Source: Aquimarina pacifica
GTDB lineage: Bacteria; Bacteroidota; Bacteroidia; Flavobacteriales; Flavobacteriaceae
Reading direction: 5' to 3'
Assembly (NCBI RefSeq): GCF_000520955.1
Contig: NZ_JACC01000029.1
Location: 1 to 64,000, forward strand
Length of the DNA stretch: 64,000 bases
Below are positions 28,259 through 37,225 of this stretch, one piece after another. Under the pieces are notes generated by a model. That model saw only the letters and a list, made by a program, of their open reading frames with translations. It did no database searches and was not told the origin of the DNA. Position numbers and translations under genes: made by a program. Every line of letters starts with the position of its first letter. Within the stretch, counting starts at the first letter, position 1.

Positions 28259-29020
28259 TTAAGAGGTTTTATTTGCTATTAACCCTTTTTCATCTAATAT
28301 TCTAACGGTCTCTGTAGAGGCCGCAACAACAGATATTGGTAACGTGATTATAAAACCTAATATCGGAATAAAAAGCATCAAGACAAACACAATCCCATTA
28401 CCTATAGCTATTCCTCGATTTTTTCTTACAAATTGAATACTTTCTTTGTAATTAAAATGGCGTTCCATCGTATAATCCATATTACCAAAACCAACATAAT
28501 AGGCCTGAATCAAGAAAATCAATATGGTAGCAATAATTCCTATAACTGGGATAAAACTTAATAAAAGTAAAGGAATCATAAAGAGTAATTCTCTTAGCAA
28601 GTTGCGCATATTAATTCGAATCCCCCTGGCTAGTTGTTCGGCAAATGAGGTGGAGCGATGCACATGCTGTGTCTCTCCCAAAAGATGGTTTTCTACTTTT
28701 TCTGAAACAGGACTCATAAAAGGTGATGATAAGGCCATGACAATATGCTTATACAATACTAAACCTAATGTGAAAATCAAAAAACCACCGAAGTAGACAC
28801 TTGCTTTTGCAAAGAATTCAGAACCCCATTCCCAGATCCAAGCTCTGGCAATCAAACCTCCTAAATTATCAGAAAAGAAATAGATCAATCCGACTATTGA
28901 AATTCCTATAATAACACTTATTAAAATCGGAATTGCAAAATATTTCCATAATCCTAATTTCGAAATTAACTTGAATGTACCGAAATATGCTTTTACGCCA
29001 TTGATGATATTTTTGAACAT
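28259..29020 (-). CDS. EI24/CysZ-like membrane protein
   Basis: 253 residues with about four to six hydrophobic helices (about 25-50, 70-92, 145-175, 205-240) and an amphipathic start (MFKNIINGVKAYFGTFKLIS). This is the EI24-domain family, which includes the CysZ sulfate transporter. In this position, between hemE and hemF, the substrate is not evident. Its conservation inside haem clusters of related bacteria is recalled, not tested. Same strand as its neighbours; 166 bp after hemE. Confidence 0.8.
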   Translation of the reverse strand: MFKNIINGVKAYFGTFKLISKLGLWKYFAIPILISVIIGISIVGLIYFFSDNLGGLIARAWIWEWGSEFFAKASVYFGGFLIFTLGLVLYKHIVMALSSPFMSPVSEKVENHLLGETQHVHRSTSFAEQLARGIRINMRNLLRELLFMIPLLLLSFIPVIGIIATILIFLIQAYYVGFGNMDYTMERHFNYKESIQFVRKNRGIAIGNGIVFVLMLFIPILGFIITLPISVVAASTETVRILDEKGLIANKTS

Positions 29021-29106
29021 AGATTATATATTTGATTGATTTACTAATTATAATACCGAAATAAATTATAAGTAGTTATTTATCACAATTTGTTTCACCA
29101 GCACCT

Positions 29107-29170
29107 TATAAAAACGTGTATTTTATAAAAAATATGGATTACTCCTAATCTATAATCCTATCAAATCCAT
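29107..29170 (-). terminator. Possible terminator after hemE
   Basis: On the minus strand ATGGATT (29170-29164) can pair with AATCCAT (29140-29134) and is followed by ATTTTTTAT; a second hairpin TTATAAAA/TTTTATAA spans 29107-29128. Stems are short and the first loop is long, so this may attenuate rather than stop transcription into the EI24 and hemF genes. Confidence 0.35.
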
Positions 29171-29186
29171 CAAGAGATTCTCTATT

Positions 29187-30218
29187 TTATACTTTATACT
29201 CTTTTACTGCATCCACAAATGCTTGCGCATTCTCTACAGGAATATTTGGTAAAATACCATGACCCAAATTAGCAATATATCGATCTTTACCAAAGGCATC
29301 TATCATTTCTTTTACCATCTTTTTGATCTCTGCCGGTGGTGATAATAACCTAGAAGGGTCAAAATTACCTTGCAAAGTAATATTACCACCGCTAAGATAG
29401 CGCGCATTACGGGCAGAACATGTCCAATCTACTCCCAAAGCTGCAGCACCAGAATTCGCCATTTCTTGTAGAGCAAACCAACATCCTTTACCAAAAACTA
29501 TAACTTCTGTTTCATCCTTTAACGCATCGACAATTTGCTGTATATATTTCCATGAAAATTCTTGATAATCGACAGGAGAGAGCATCCCTCCCCAACTATC
29601 GAATACCTGAACGGCATTTACTCCTGCTACTACCTTGGCTTTTAAATAAGCAATTGTTGTATCTGTTATTTTCTGCAATAATTTATGAGCTGCCTCTGGG
29701 TGAGAAAAACAAAGTTCTTTGGCTTTATCAAAATTTTTGGATCCTTGACCTTGCACAGCATAACATAAAATTGTCCACGGTGAACCTGCAAACCCTATTA
29801 AAGGTACTCGATTATCTAAACGCTCTTTGGTAAGTTTTATAGCATCAAATACATATCCTAATTCTTCGTGTACGTCTGGCACAATAACTTGATCTACATC
29901 AGCCAAAGATCGCACTGGATTTGGCAACCAAGGACCGATCCCATCTTTCATTTCAACTTCGATATTCATTGCTTGAGGAATCACCAATATATCACTAAAC
30001 AAAATAGCAGCATCAGGACCAATGATATCAATAGGCTGTACTGTAATTTCTGAAGCTAATTCTGGAGTTCTACATCGCGTAAAAAAGTCATATTTTGCTT
30101 TTAAAGCTCTAAATTCTGGTAAATATCTCCCTGCCTGGCGCATCATCCATACTGGTGGACGATCTACCGTTTCTCCTTTTAGCGCTCTTAAGAACAGATC
30201 ATTTTTTAATTGTGTCAT
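29187..30218 (-). CDS. hemE: Uroporphyrinogen decarboxylase
   Basis: 343 residues, standard length. Signature [20 protein letters not shown] at the N-terminus, [16 protein letters not shown], and [10 protein letters not shown] are typical HemE motifs. It removes four carboxyl groups from uroporphyrinogen III to yield coproporphyrinogen III in the cytoplasm. It lies 57 bp after hemD in the same operon direction. Confidence 0.97.
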   Translation of the reverse strand: MTQLKNDLFLRALKGETVDRPPVWMMRQAGRYLPEFRALKAKYDFFTRCRTPELASEITVQPIDIIGPDAAILFSDILVIPQAMNIEVEMKDGIGPWLPNPVRSLADVDQVIVPDVHEELGYVFDAIKLTKERLDNRVPLIGFAGSPWTILCYAVQGQGSKNFDKAKELCFSHPEAAHKLLQKITDTTIAYLKAKVVAGVNAVQVFDSWGGMLSPVDYQEFSWKYIQQIVDALKDETEVIVFGKGCWFALQEMANSGAAALGVDWTCSARNARYLSGGNITLQGNFDPSRLLSPPAEIKKMVKEMIDAFGKDRYIANLGHGILPNIPVENAQAFVDAVKEYKV

Positions 30219-30275
30219 ATTAATTTTTAATATTTTCGAAATACAGTAGATCCCTATATTTCATTTTTTACATAT

Positions 30276-30938
30276 TCATTTATTCTCAAAATACTTTGCT
30301 GCTTGAACAATCACATTCTCAACAGTTGGTTTGTTCGCGATAATTATCTCGGCTTCTGTGTGCCTTTGAACTTCTGCAGCGGTTGTTTTTCCGATACAAA
30401 ATGCAACACTATCTTTAATTTTATTTTCTAAAGTATAACTAACAACGGCAGACGGGCTAAAAAATAAAATTCCATCAAAAAAACGATCAAATGACCTATA
30501 TTCTAATGATGTTTTATATACAATCTGTTCATTAAACTTTATGTCATTCCTGTTCAAATAATCGGGTAATTCGTCTCTGCGCAAGTTTCCACAAAAAAAC
30601 GAAAATGAATGATTTTTATATTTTTTGACGATAATTTTTGCCAAATCCAATGCATTTTGAGCAGTTTCGACAACGGTATACCCATTTTCTTCTAAGAGGT
30701 TTTTGGTATTAGAACCTACACAAAAACAATTCTGAATCTTTGCTTTTGCATTCTGAATAACTCTTACGGCATTCTTACTTGTAAAAATAGCATTCTCTAC
30801 TTCGATAGCTGTTTCGATGGTGTATTGCTCAATCAAAATAGCATCATATGCTACATATCCTAATCCTGCATTGAGTAATAACTCTTTTTGAGAGCTTGTT
30901 AATTTTTTGGTAGATAAAAGCGTATTTTGTTTTTTCAA
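30276..30938 (-). CDS. hemD: Uroporphyrinogen-III synthase
   Basis: 220 residues. Sequence conservation in this family is low, but it shows the expected two-domain alpha/beta pattern, with IFTSKNAVRVI, GSNTKNLLEENGYTV, FFSPSAVVSYTL and CIGKTTAAEVQRH in the usual order. It cyclises hydroxymethylbilane with inversion of ring D. The start lies 1 bp after the hemC stop, and this order (hemC-hemD) supports the call. Confidence 0.9.
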   Translation of the reverse strand: MKKQNTLLSTKKLTSSQKELLLNAGLGYVAYDAILIEQYTIETAIEVENAIFTSKNAVRVIQNAKAKIQNCFCVGSNTKNLLEENGYTVVETAQNALDLAKIIVKKYKNHSFSFFCGNLRRDELPDYLNRNDIKFNEQIVYKTSLEYRSFDRFFDGILFFSPSAVVSYTLENKIKDSVAFCIGKTTAAEVQRHTEAEIIIANKPTVENVIVQAAKYFENK

Positions 30939-30939
30939 T

Positions 30940-31851
30940 TTATCCTATCTGTTCTTTTATCTCTTTCATTAATTGTCGCCCACCATTATTCAAAATTTCT
31001 TTAGCACAAATTTCACCAAAACCTTGGCTATCTTCTATTGCTATTTCTCTATTAACTTCTATTTTTTTCTTTCCGTTAAGACTAAATAGGGCTCCCGTAA
31101 AATAAAGTGTATCTTTTTTAATTTGTGCTAACGCCCCTATAGGCGCGGTGCATCCTCCTTCTAAGGTTCTAAGAAACTCTCTTTCTATATGTACGCACGT
31201 TTTTGAAGGTATATGATTCAAATTAGACAACGCTTTCCTACAGTATGTGTCTTCGTCTTTTGCTACAACAAGCATTGCCCCTTGCGCTGGCGCAGGAATC
31301 ATCCAATCTAAATCTATAAAATTCTCAGGCTTGAGATGAATTCGTTCTAATCCTGCTGCCGCAAAAATAGCTCCGTTCCACTCACTATCCGACAATTTTT
31401 TCATCCTAGTATTCACATTCCCACGCAAATCTACAACATGATGTGAAGGGTACTTATGTAACCACTGGGCTTTTCTACGCAGACTACCTGTGGCAATAGT
31501 TCCCGAGGTTTTTAAAAAATCTGTCCCTTTATGCACCATAATATCCAGAACATTTGCTCGTTCTAATACGGCTGCTTCTACAATTCCTTTTGGTAAGGCC
31601 GTAGGAACGTCTTTCATTGAGTGTACTGCTATATCAATATCATTATTGAGCATCGCAACATCTAGTGTTTTGGTAAAAATCCCTGTAATACCAAGTTCAT
31701 ACAAGGGTACATCCAAAACTAAATCTCCTGTAGACTTCACCGGGATAAGTTTCGTACTATATCCCAAATTCTCTAGATGATCCTTTACTGTATTTGCTTG
31801 CCAAAGGGCTAATTCACTATCTCTGGTACCTATACGTATTGTTTTGGTCAA
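30940..31851 (-). CDS. hemC: Hydroxymethylbilane synthase (porphobilinogen deaminase)
   Basis: 303 residues with signatures RIGTRDSELALWQA, VHSMKDVPT, TGSLRRKAQW and DLRGNVNTRM. Cys234 in EGGCTAPIGA carries the dipyrromethane cofactor. It polymerises four porphobilinogens in the cytoplasm. It begins 3 bp after hemA ends and ends 1 bp before hemD starts, so the three are translationally coupled. Confidence 0.97.
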   Translation of the reverse strand: MTKTIRIGTRDSELALWQANTVKDHLENLGYSTKLIPVKSTGDLVLDVPLYELGITGIFTKTLDVAMLNNDIDIAVHSMKDVPTALPKGIVEAAVLERANVLDIMVHKGTDFLKTSGTIATGSLRRKAQWLHKYPSHHVVDLRGNVNTRMKKLSDSEWNGAIFAAAGLERIHLKPENFIDLDWMIPAPAQGAMLVVAKDEDTYCRKALSNLNHIPSKTCVHIEREFLRTLEGGCTAPIGALAQIKKDTLYFTGALFSLNGKKKIEVNREIAIEDSQGFGEICAKEILNNGGRQLMKEIKEQIG

Positions 31852-31854
31852 GGC

Positions 31855-33105
31855 TTATTTGTTTTGTAATTGAAAAACTTTTTGGATAAACTCTATACTT
31901 TCATCTGCAGATGCATTCTCATTTCTAAGGTGATGTGCAAATTGATTGGTAATTTTTTGAATGATACGATCACTTATAATATCTGCATGCTGCTCATTAA
32001 AACCTACTATCTTTTTGCGTTGAAGATCAATTTCAGCATCTTTTAATACAGTCAATTTGTTTTTAAGTGCCTTGATTGTTGGAGCAAATTTTCTCGTGGT
32101 TAACCATGCATCAAACTCTTCTTTTATTTCCTCAATAATTTGCTCTGCTTTTGGAATTTGGCTTTTTCTTCGCTTTAAGGTCCTATCTGTCATCTTAGAA
32201 AGATCATCTAAATGTACAAGAGTTACATTTGGCAACTCTTTTACATCTAGTGCTACATTTCTTGGTATTGATAAATCAAGTATAAGCAATGGCTCATCAG
32301 AGTGAATCAATTGCTTTGAGATCGTTGGTTTCTGTGCTCCGGTAGCTACGATAAGTACATCAGATTTTTTGATTTCGGATTGAATATTAGCATAGTCCTT
32401 AACCACTAGGTTAAATTTTCCGGCGATCTTTTCTGCTTTATTTTTTGTTCTATTGATCAATGTGATGTGATCATTCTTGGTATGCTTTATTAGATTTTCG
32501 CATGTATTTCTGCCTATTTTTCCTGTGCCAAAAAGCAGTAAGTTTTTATCCGAAACATATGGTACCCTTGCAAGAATGTATTGTACGGCAGCAAAACTTA
32601 CCGAAGTAGCGCCACTAGAAATTTCAGTCTCGTTTTTAATGCGCTTACTTGCCTGAATAACTGCATTGACCAACCTTTCGGTAAATGGATTGACCATTTC
32701 TTTTTCCTTAGACTGCTTAAAACCATTCTTTATTTGGCTAATGATCTCAAAATCCCCAAGAATTTGACTATCCAAACCTGTTCCTACTCTAAAAAGATGA
32801 GAAACTGCAATACTATTTTTATAGATATAAGAAACTTTTTCAAACTCTTCTACAGTCCCGTGAGTATGCTCGCATAGTAGTTTGATTAGCTGGAAAGGGT
32901 GTTCTGCAAAGCCATATAATTCGGTCCTATTACATGTAGAGATTAAAATTAAGGAATCAATACCTTCATCCTTTGCCTCATCTAGTATATTGACTTTGGC
33001 CTCATCAGTAATACTAAAGTGCCCCCTTAGCTCGGCATCAGCCTTTTTATAGCTGAGTCCTATGGCATAAAAATGTTTTCCTTTTGCTCGAAGGTGGGGC
33101 TCCAT
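31855..33105 (-). CDS. hemA: Glutamyl-tRNA reductase
   Basis: 416 residues. Catalytic nucleophile Cys58 lies in STCNRTELYGF; NADPH-binding GTGKIGRNTCENL and the C-terminal dimerisation helices are present. It reduces glutamyl-tRNA to glutamate-1-semialdehyde, the committed step of the C5 haem pathway. It is first in the minus-strand haem operon and divergent from an AraC-type regulator, with a 203-bp shared control region. Confidence 0.96.
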   Translation of the reverse strand: MEPHLRAKGKHFYAIGLSYKKADAELRGHFSITDEAKVNILDEAKDEGIDSLILISTCNRTELYGFAEHPFQLIKLLCEHTHGTVEEFEKVSYIYKNSIAVSHLFRVGTGLDSQILGDFEIISQIKNGFKQSKEKEMVNPFTERLVNAVIQASKRIKNETEISSGATSVSFAAVQYILARVPYVSDKNLLLFGTGKIGRNTCENLIKHTKNDHITLINRTKNKAEKIAGKFNLVVKDYANIQSEIKKSDVLIVATGAQKPTISKQLIHSDEPLLILDLSIPRNVALDVKELPNVTLVHLDDLSKMTDRTLKRRKSQIPKAEQIIEEIKEEFDAWLTTRKFAPTIKALKNKLTVLKDAEIDLQRKKIVGFNEQHADIISDRIIQKITNQFAHHLRNENASADESIEFIQKVFQLQNK

Positions 33106-33130
33106 GTATTGTGTATTCTTTTTTACCCAG

Positions 33131-33138
33131 CAAAAATA
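33131..33138 (-). promoter_or_regulatory. Candidate -7 promoter box of hemA
   Basis: The minus strand reads TATTTTTG, matching the Bacteroidota -7 consensus TAnnTTTG, 26-33 bp upstream of the hemA ATG. No clear -33 TTG was found at the expected distance, so this is a moderate call. Confidence 0.4.
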
Positions 33139-33271
33139 TTTTACATTGGCTTAAAAAAATAACGCTAGAGGATTTTTTAATAACAAAAAACGTTAACTTT
33201 AGTAATTCTATGACGGCAGACGCTCCAAAACCAGCATTATTAGTTGGTAAAGAGCTCTTTTATTGTTAAAT

Positions 33272-33294
33272 TATTTAGATCTATTCTAAATAAC
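33272..33294. promoter_or_regulatory. Perfect 9-bp dyad upstream of the AraC gene
   Basis: TTATTTAGA (33272-33280), a 5-bp spacer, then TCTAAATAA (33286-33294). It ends 14 bp before the AraC-type ATG in the intergenic region shared with hemA. The sequence is strictly symmetric, as expected for a homodimeric repressor site. TTTAGA/TCTAAA dyads remind me of iron-responsive sites in Bacteroidota, but this is from memory. Confidence 0.5.
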
Positions 33295-33308
33295 ATTCTT
33301 TTTTAACT

Positions 33309-34199
33309 ATGGATATTGAACTAAAAAATAACGCTCCAGGAATTCTTGAAGAAACTAAAATTGATGATGGATTCTTTATTTTAAAATTTCAAAATGACAC
33401 CCCAGAAAATAAAAGTCTTGTTCGCGAAATTGGTAGCGATTTTATTCAATTTCACTTCTGTCTTAAAGGTGCTGTCAAATTTAATTTTAATAACGGAAGC
33501 TACGCTATTAACTTGACAGAAGAAAACTCGCTTCTACTTTATAACCCTCAACTTGATCTACCGATGAATGTTGAGATGGAAAAAGACTCCTGGTTAATTA
33601 CGCTTATTATTTCGATTAAAAAGTTTCATTCCCTATTTTCTAGAGAAGCAGACTTTATTCCGTTTCTTGGTGAAGGAAATCGCGATAAAAAATATTACAC
33701 AGACGCGGTTATTTCTCCATCAATGGCAGTTGTACTAAATCAAATCATGAACTATAGTTTACATAAATCGATCAAATTATTATATTTCAGAGGCAAGGCT
33801 TATGAACTGATTAGTTTGTATTTTAATAAACCAGAAGATGTCAATATAGAGCAGTGCCCATTTTTGGTTGATGAAGAAAATGTGTTAAAAATTAGAAAAG
33901 CCAAAGAAATTGTTATTGCTCGTATGGCAGAACCTCCTACACTGCAAGAATTGTCTAATGAAATAGGACTATCGCTCAAAAAACTAAAAGATGGTTTTAA
34001 ACAAATATATGGGGAGCCTGTTTATGCATTTTTATTTGATTATAAAATGGAAGTTGCCCGTAAATTACTAGCCTCAAGAAGCTATAATGTAAATGAAGTA
34101 GGGTTGAAAGTAGGATATAGTACAGCAAGTCATTTTATTGCCGCATTTAAAAAGAAATTTGGTACAACTCCAAAAAAATATGTTACCAGCCTAAATTAA
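33309..34199 (+). CDS. AraC-family transcriptional regulator beside hemA
   Basis: 296 residues. The N-terminal half is a cupin-like or effector domain (about 1-180) and the C-terminal 100 residues hold the two AraC helix-turn-helix motifs (PTLQELSNEIGLSLKKLKDG; NVNEVGLKVGYSTASHFIAA, ending in FKKKFGTTPKKY). It is divergent from hemA and lies upstream of hemH on the plus strand. Its position between the two halves of the haem cluster suggests it regulates haem synthesis or iron responses; effector unknown. Confidence 0.88.
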   Translation: MDIELKNNAPGILEETKIDDGFFILKFQNDTPENKSLVREIGSDFIQFHFCLKGAVKFNFNNGSYAINLTEENSLLLYNPQLDLPMNVEMEKDSWLITLIISIKKFHSLFSREADFIPFLGEGNRDKKYYTDAVISPSMAVVLNQIMNYSLHKSIKLLYFRGKAYELISLYFNKPEDVNIEQCPFLVDEENVLKIRKAKEIVIARMAEPPTLQELSNEIGLSLKKLKDGFKQIYGEPVYAFLFDYKMEVARKLLASRSYNVNEVGLKVGYSTASHFIAAFKKKFGTTPKKYVTSLN

Positions 34200-34214
34200 T
34201 TAAATCACTGTAAG

Positions 34215-34388
34215 TTACTCTGTCTTGGGGATGCCTATACCCTTTTGCAAAGAAACAATAGAATCATACATTCCTCTATCTTGCTCAGGAGTTTCTGCAG
34301 CTACGACAGTTACAAATTCATACTTTTTTAATAAGTCTAAAACAAAAGGTAATTTCTCTTTTTCGACATCTAAGATTATTCGTTTCAT
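34215..34388 (-). CDS. Hypothetical small protein, 57 aa
   Basis: From the ATG at 34388 (MKRIILDVEKEKLPFVLDLL); an upstream GTG at 34418 is less likely. The first 30 residues have the beta-alpha pattern seen in many short Bacteroidota proteins that look like antitoxins, but no toxin gene is adjacent. It converges with the AraC gene (15-bp gap). Function unknown. Confidence 0.5.
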   Translation of the reverse strand: MKRIILDVEKEKLPFVLDLLKKYEFVTVVAAETPEQDRGMYDSIVSLQKGIGIPKTE

Positions 34389-34793
34389 GTGTTCTAAATA
34401 TTTAGTTATTATAGTCACATAAAACCTTGAGCCATTATCATTCTAATCGACCTAGGTTTCATCAGTTGCTTTTCTCTTATAAAAGTACTAAAAAAAAACA
34501 CTTGTCTTTTGGTTTTTTGTAATTTAACTTAATTAACAATGTCAATGTTCACATCTTGACATTTCAACCTTTTTTACATCAATATTTTCTATGACAAGAG
34601 CTCCTTATCCAAAAGAAGTTTTAGCATTAACATTAGACATGTATAGATAAAAAAACTTACGATACCCTACTCCTAAACCATCCTTTATGGTAATACTTAA
34701 ATTCTCTATGCCAGTATTGACAAGTCTTATCATTTTTTTAGCACCAATACTTCTATTAGTTCGTATTTTTGTTTATTGAAAAAGAAAAAGTTT
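34389..34793. other. Intergenic region upstream of hemH
   Basis: About 400 bp of AT-rich DNA that must hold the hemH promoter. A 30-codon frame (34687-34779) encoding an almost wholly hydrophobic peptide lies just upstream of hemH and is listed separately. No clear -7 box or hairpin was identified. Confidence 0.45.
34687..34779 (+). CDS. Possible 30-residue hydrophobic peptide
   Basis: The frame begins at an ATG and reads MVILKFSMPVLTSLIIFLAP followed by ILLLVRIFVY and a stop, 14 bp before the hemH start. It would be one membrane helix. It may be a leader or small membrane protein, or only chance in AT-rich DNA. Confidence 0.25.
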   Translation: MVILKFSMPVLTSLIIFLAPILLLVRIFVY

Positions 34794-35831
34794 ATGAGTA
34801 AAGGAGTTCTTCTTGTTAATCTTGGATCACCTGACAGTACTGATCCCAAAGATGTAAAAAAATATCTTGGTGAATTTTTGATGGATCCCCGAGTAATTGA
34901 TGTTCCCTTATGGGCACGAATACTTCTTGTAAAAGGAATTATCCTGAATACCCGGCCAAAAAAATCAGCAGCAGCTTATAAAAAAATATGGTGGGACGAA
35001 GGGTCTCCTCTAATCGTATTATCAGAACGGTTACAGAAAAAAGTTGCAGATCGTACACCAATAACAGTAGGATTAGCAATGCGCTACGGGTCGATGAGTA
35101 TAAAAAAAGGGCTTCAAGAGTTACACGATAAAGGTGTTAATGAAGTAATGATTATCCCACTCTATCCGCAGTTTGCGATGGCAACTACAGAAACGATTTT
35201 GGTACTTGCAGAAGAATTACGGTCTACTCATTTTCCTGAAATGAAATTTATTGATATTCCTGCATTTTACAACAAACCTGAGTATATCAAAGTTCTTTCA
35301 AAAAGTATTGGTGAACACCTAGAAAATCTAGATTACGAACATCTACTATTTTCCTATCATGGTGTTCCTGAGCGACACATACGAAAAAGTGATGTTACAA
35401 AATCTCATTGCCAAATTGATGGATCTTGTTGTCATGCAGCTGAAACTCCTGCACATGAATTTTGCTATCGTCACCAATGCTATACCACGACAAAAAATGT
35501 AGCTAAAACCTTAGGGCTAAAAGAGGGAACCTATTCAACCTCGTTTCAATCTCGTTTAGGTTTTGATCCATGGTTACAACCTTATACAGATAGAACCATC
35601 GAACGCATGGGGAAAGAAGGTGTTAAAAAAATGGCCATTGTCACCCCAGCTTTTGTATCAGATTGTCTTGAGACCTTAGAGGAAATAGCCATGGAAGGAG
35701 AGGAAATTTTTCATGAGGTTGGTGGTAAAGAATTTACAACCATTCCTTGTCTAAATGACCGTGATGACTGGGCTTCAATTTTAGCAAACTGGATCAATGA
35801 TTGGGCTGAGACCAAAACAGAACTTGTATAA
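34794..35831 (+). CDS. hemH: Ferrochelatase with internal cysteine cluster
   Basis: 345 residues from the ATG at 34794 (MSKGVLLVNLGSPDS, the conserved HemH start); an in-frame TTG at 34776 is rejected. Catalytic His189 is in FSYHGVPERH. An internal segment carries Cys206, Cys212, Cys213, Cys224 and Cys229, an arrangement like the ferrochelatases reported to bind a [2Fe-2S] cluster through internal rather than C-terminal cysteines. It inserts Fe2+ into protoporphyrin IX at the membrane surface. It overlaps the MATE gene by 1 bp (TAATG). Confidence 0.96.
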   Translation: MSKGVLLVNLGSPDSTDPKDVKKYLGEFLMDPRVIDVPLWARILLVKGIILNTRPKKSAAAYKKIWWDEGSPLIVLSERLQKKVADRTPITVGLAMRYGSMSIKKGLQELHDKGVNEVMIIPLYPQFAMATTETILVLAEELRSTHFPEMKFIDIPAFYNKPEYIKVLSKSIGEHLENLDYEHLLFSYHGVPERHIRKSDVTKSHCQIDGSCCHAAETPAHEFCYRHQCYTTTKNVAKTLGLKEGTYSTSFQSRLGFDPWLQPYTDRTIERMGKEGVKKMAIVTPAFVSDCLETLEEIAMEGEEIFHEVGGKEFTTIPCLNDRDDWASILANWINDWAETKTELV

Positions 35832-37225
35832 TGACAAAGACCGTCTCTGACGCCTTAGGAATCGAACCGATAGGAAAACTCTTGATAAAACAAGCAGTTC
35901 CTGCTTCTGTAGGGATATTAGTGATGTCACTCAATGTGCTCATTGACTCTATTTTTGTCGGAAATTGGATTGGTTCTATTGCTTTTGCAGCAATTAATGT
36001 AGTATTACCAGTATCTTTCTTTATTGGCGCATTAGGGATGTCTGTTGGTGTTGGTGGTTCTAGTATTATTTCAAGAGCCTTGGGAGCGGGAGACAAAGAA
36101 AAAGCCCTCAAAACCTTCGGAAACCAAATTACTATTGCCTTACTTCTAATGGTGTCTTTAGTGATTTTGGGACTTGTCTTTGTAGATGACATCATTCCTA
36201 ATTTTGGAGGCAAAGGTGATATTTTTGAACCTGCAAAAATATATTATACCATTATTCTATACGGGGTCCCGATTCTGGGTTTTGCTATGTTAGGCAATAC
36301 AGTAATCAGAGCAGAGGGTAAGCCCAAATTTGCAATGGTCGCTATGATCATTCCTACGGTAAGCAATTTATTTCTGGATTATCTTCTTATTTATGTATTT
36401 GATATGGGAATGCATGGAGCCGCATGGGCAACAACAGGATCATATATGGCTTGTTTTCTCTATATTTTTTGGTTTTTTGCTTCAAAAAATTCTGAATTAA
36501 AAATTAGTTTTCGCCATCTGGGACTACAAAAGAGTATTGTAGGTGAAATCACGTCTTTAGGCGGCGTAACCATGGCAAGACAAGCAGTCGTAAGTATTAC
36601 ATATCTGCTTATGAACAACATACTTTTTGATCTTGGGCAAGAAGGACTTGTTGCCGTATACGCTATTATCGGTAGAATGTTGATGTTTGCTTTATTTCCT
36701 GTTTTTGGTGTTACGCAAGGATTTTTGCCAATTGCGGGATACAATTACGGGGCTAAGCATTATGAACGTGTTCGAGAGACAATCAATACAGCCATAAAAT
36801 ATGCAGCTATCTTAGCTACTTTAGTTTTTATAGGATTAATGATTTTTCCTGTAGAAATAACGGCGTTGTTTTTAAGTAACGACACGAATCTTCCGGCAAA
36901 AGAATTGGCCCTAAATGAGTTTGTTCTTTCTCATACAGCAACTCCTATGCGATGGGTATTTGCCGCAACACCAATTATTGCATTACAACTTATTGGTGCT
37001 GCATATTTTCAGGCAGCCGGTAAAGCCTTACCTGCATTATTACTTACATTATCAAGGCAAGGATTTTTCTTCATTCCCTTGATATTAATTTTACCCAAAT
37101 TTTATGGGGAACTAGGTGTTTGGATCTCATTTCCTATTGCTGATGTTTTATCAACGATCGTAACAGGTTATTTTCTGAATCGCGAAATCAGAACAAAACT
37201 TGTCACGAGAGAATCTGCTACTTGA
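35831..37225 (+). CDS. MATE-family efflux transporter
   Basis: 464 residues with about 12 predicted membrane helices in two homologous halves. Motifs PASVGILVMSLNVLIDSIFVG and GGVTMARQAVVSIT begin the two bundles, as in NorM/DinF-type antiporters. It likely expels cationic compounds using a Na+ or H+ gradient; substrate unknown. The 1-bp overlap with hemH implies co-translation, though a role in porphyrin export is only a suggestion. Its 3' end overlaps the convergent ankyrin gene by 8 bp. Confidence 0.92.
   Translation: MTKTVSDALGIEPIGKLLIKQAVPASVGILVMSLNVLIDSIFVGNWIGSIAFAAINVVLPVSFFIGALGMSVGVGGSSIISRALGAGDKEKALKTFGNQITIALLLMVSLVILGLVFVDDIIPNFGGKGDIFEPAKIYYTIILYGVPILGFAMLGNTVIRAEGKPKFAMVAMIIPTVSNLFLDYLLIYVFDMGMHGAAWATTGSYMACFLYIFWFFASKNSELKISFRHLGLQKSIVGEITSLGGVTMARQAVVSITYLLMNNILFDLGQEGLVAVYAIIGRMLMFALFPVFGVTQGFLPIAGYNYGAKHYERVRETINTAIKYAAILATLVFIGLMIFPVEITALFLSNDTNLPAKELALNEFVLSHTATPMRWVFAATPIIALQLIGAAYFQAAGKALPALLLTLSRQGFFFIPLILILPKFYGELGVWISFPIADVLSTIVTGYFLNREIRTKLVTRESAT

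Noticed and set aside
33211-33269. Short frame in the hemA/AraC gap
   Set aside because: It encodes under 20 residues, has no recognisable features and lies in the control region.
34776-34793. TTG start adding a KKKKF leader to ferrochelatase
   Set aside because: The conserved HemH N-terminus begins at the ATG at 34794.
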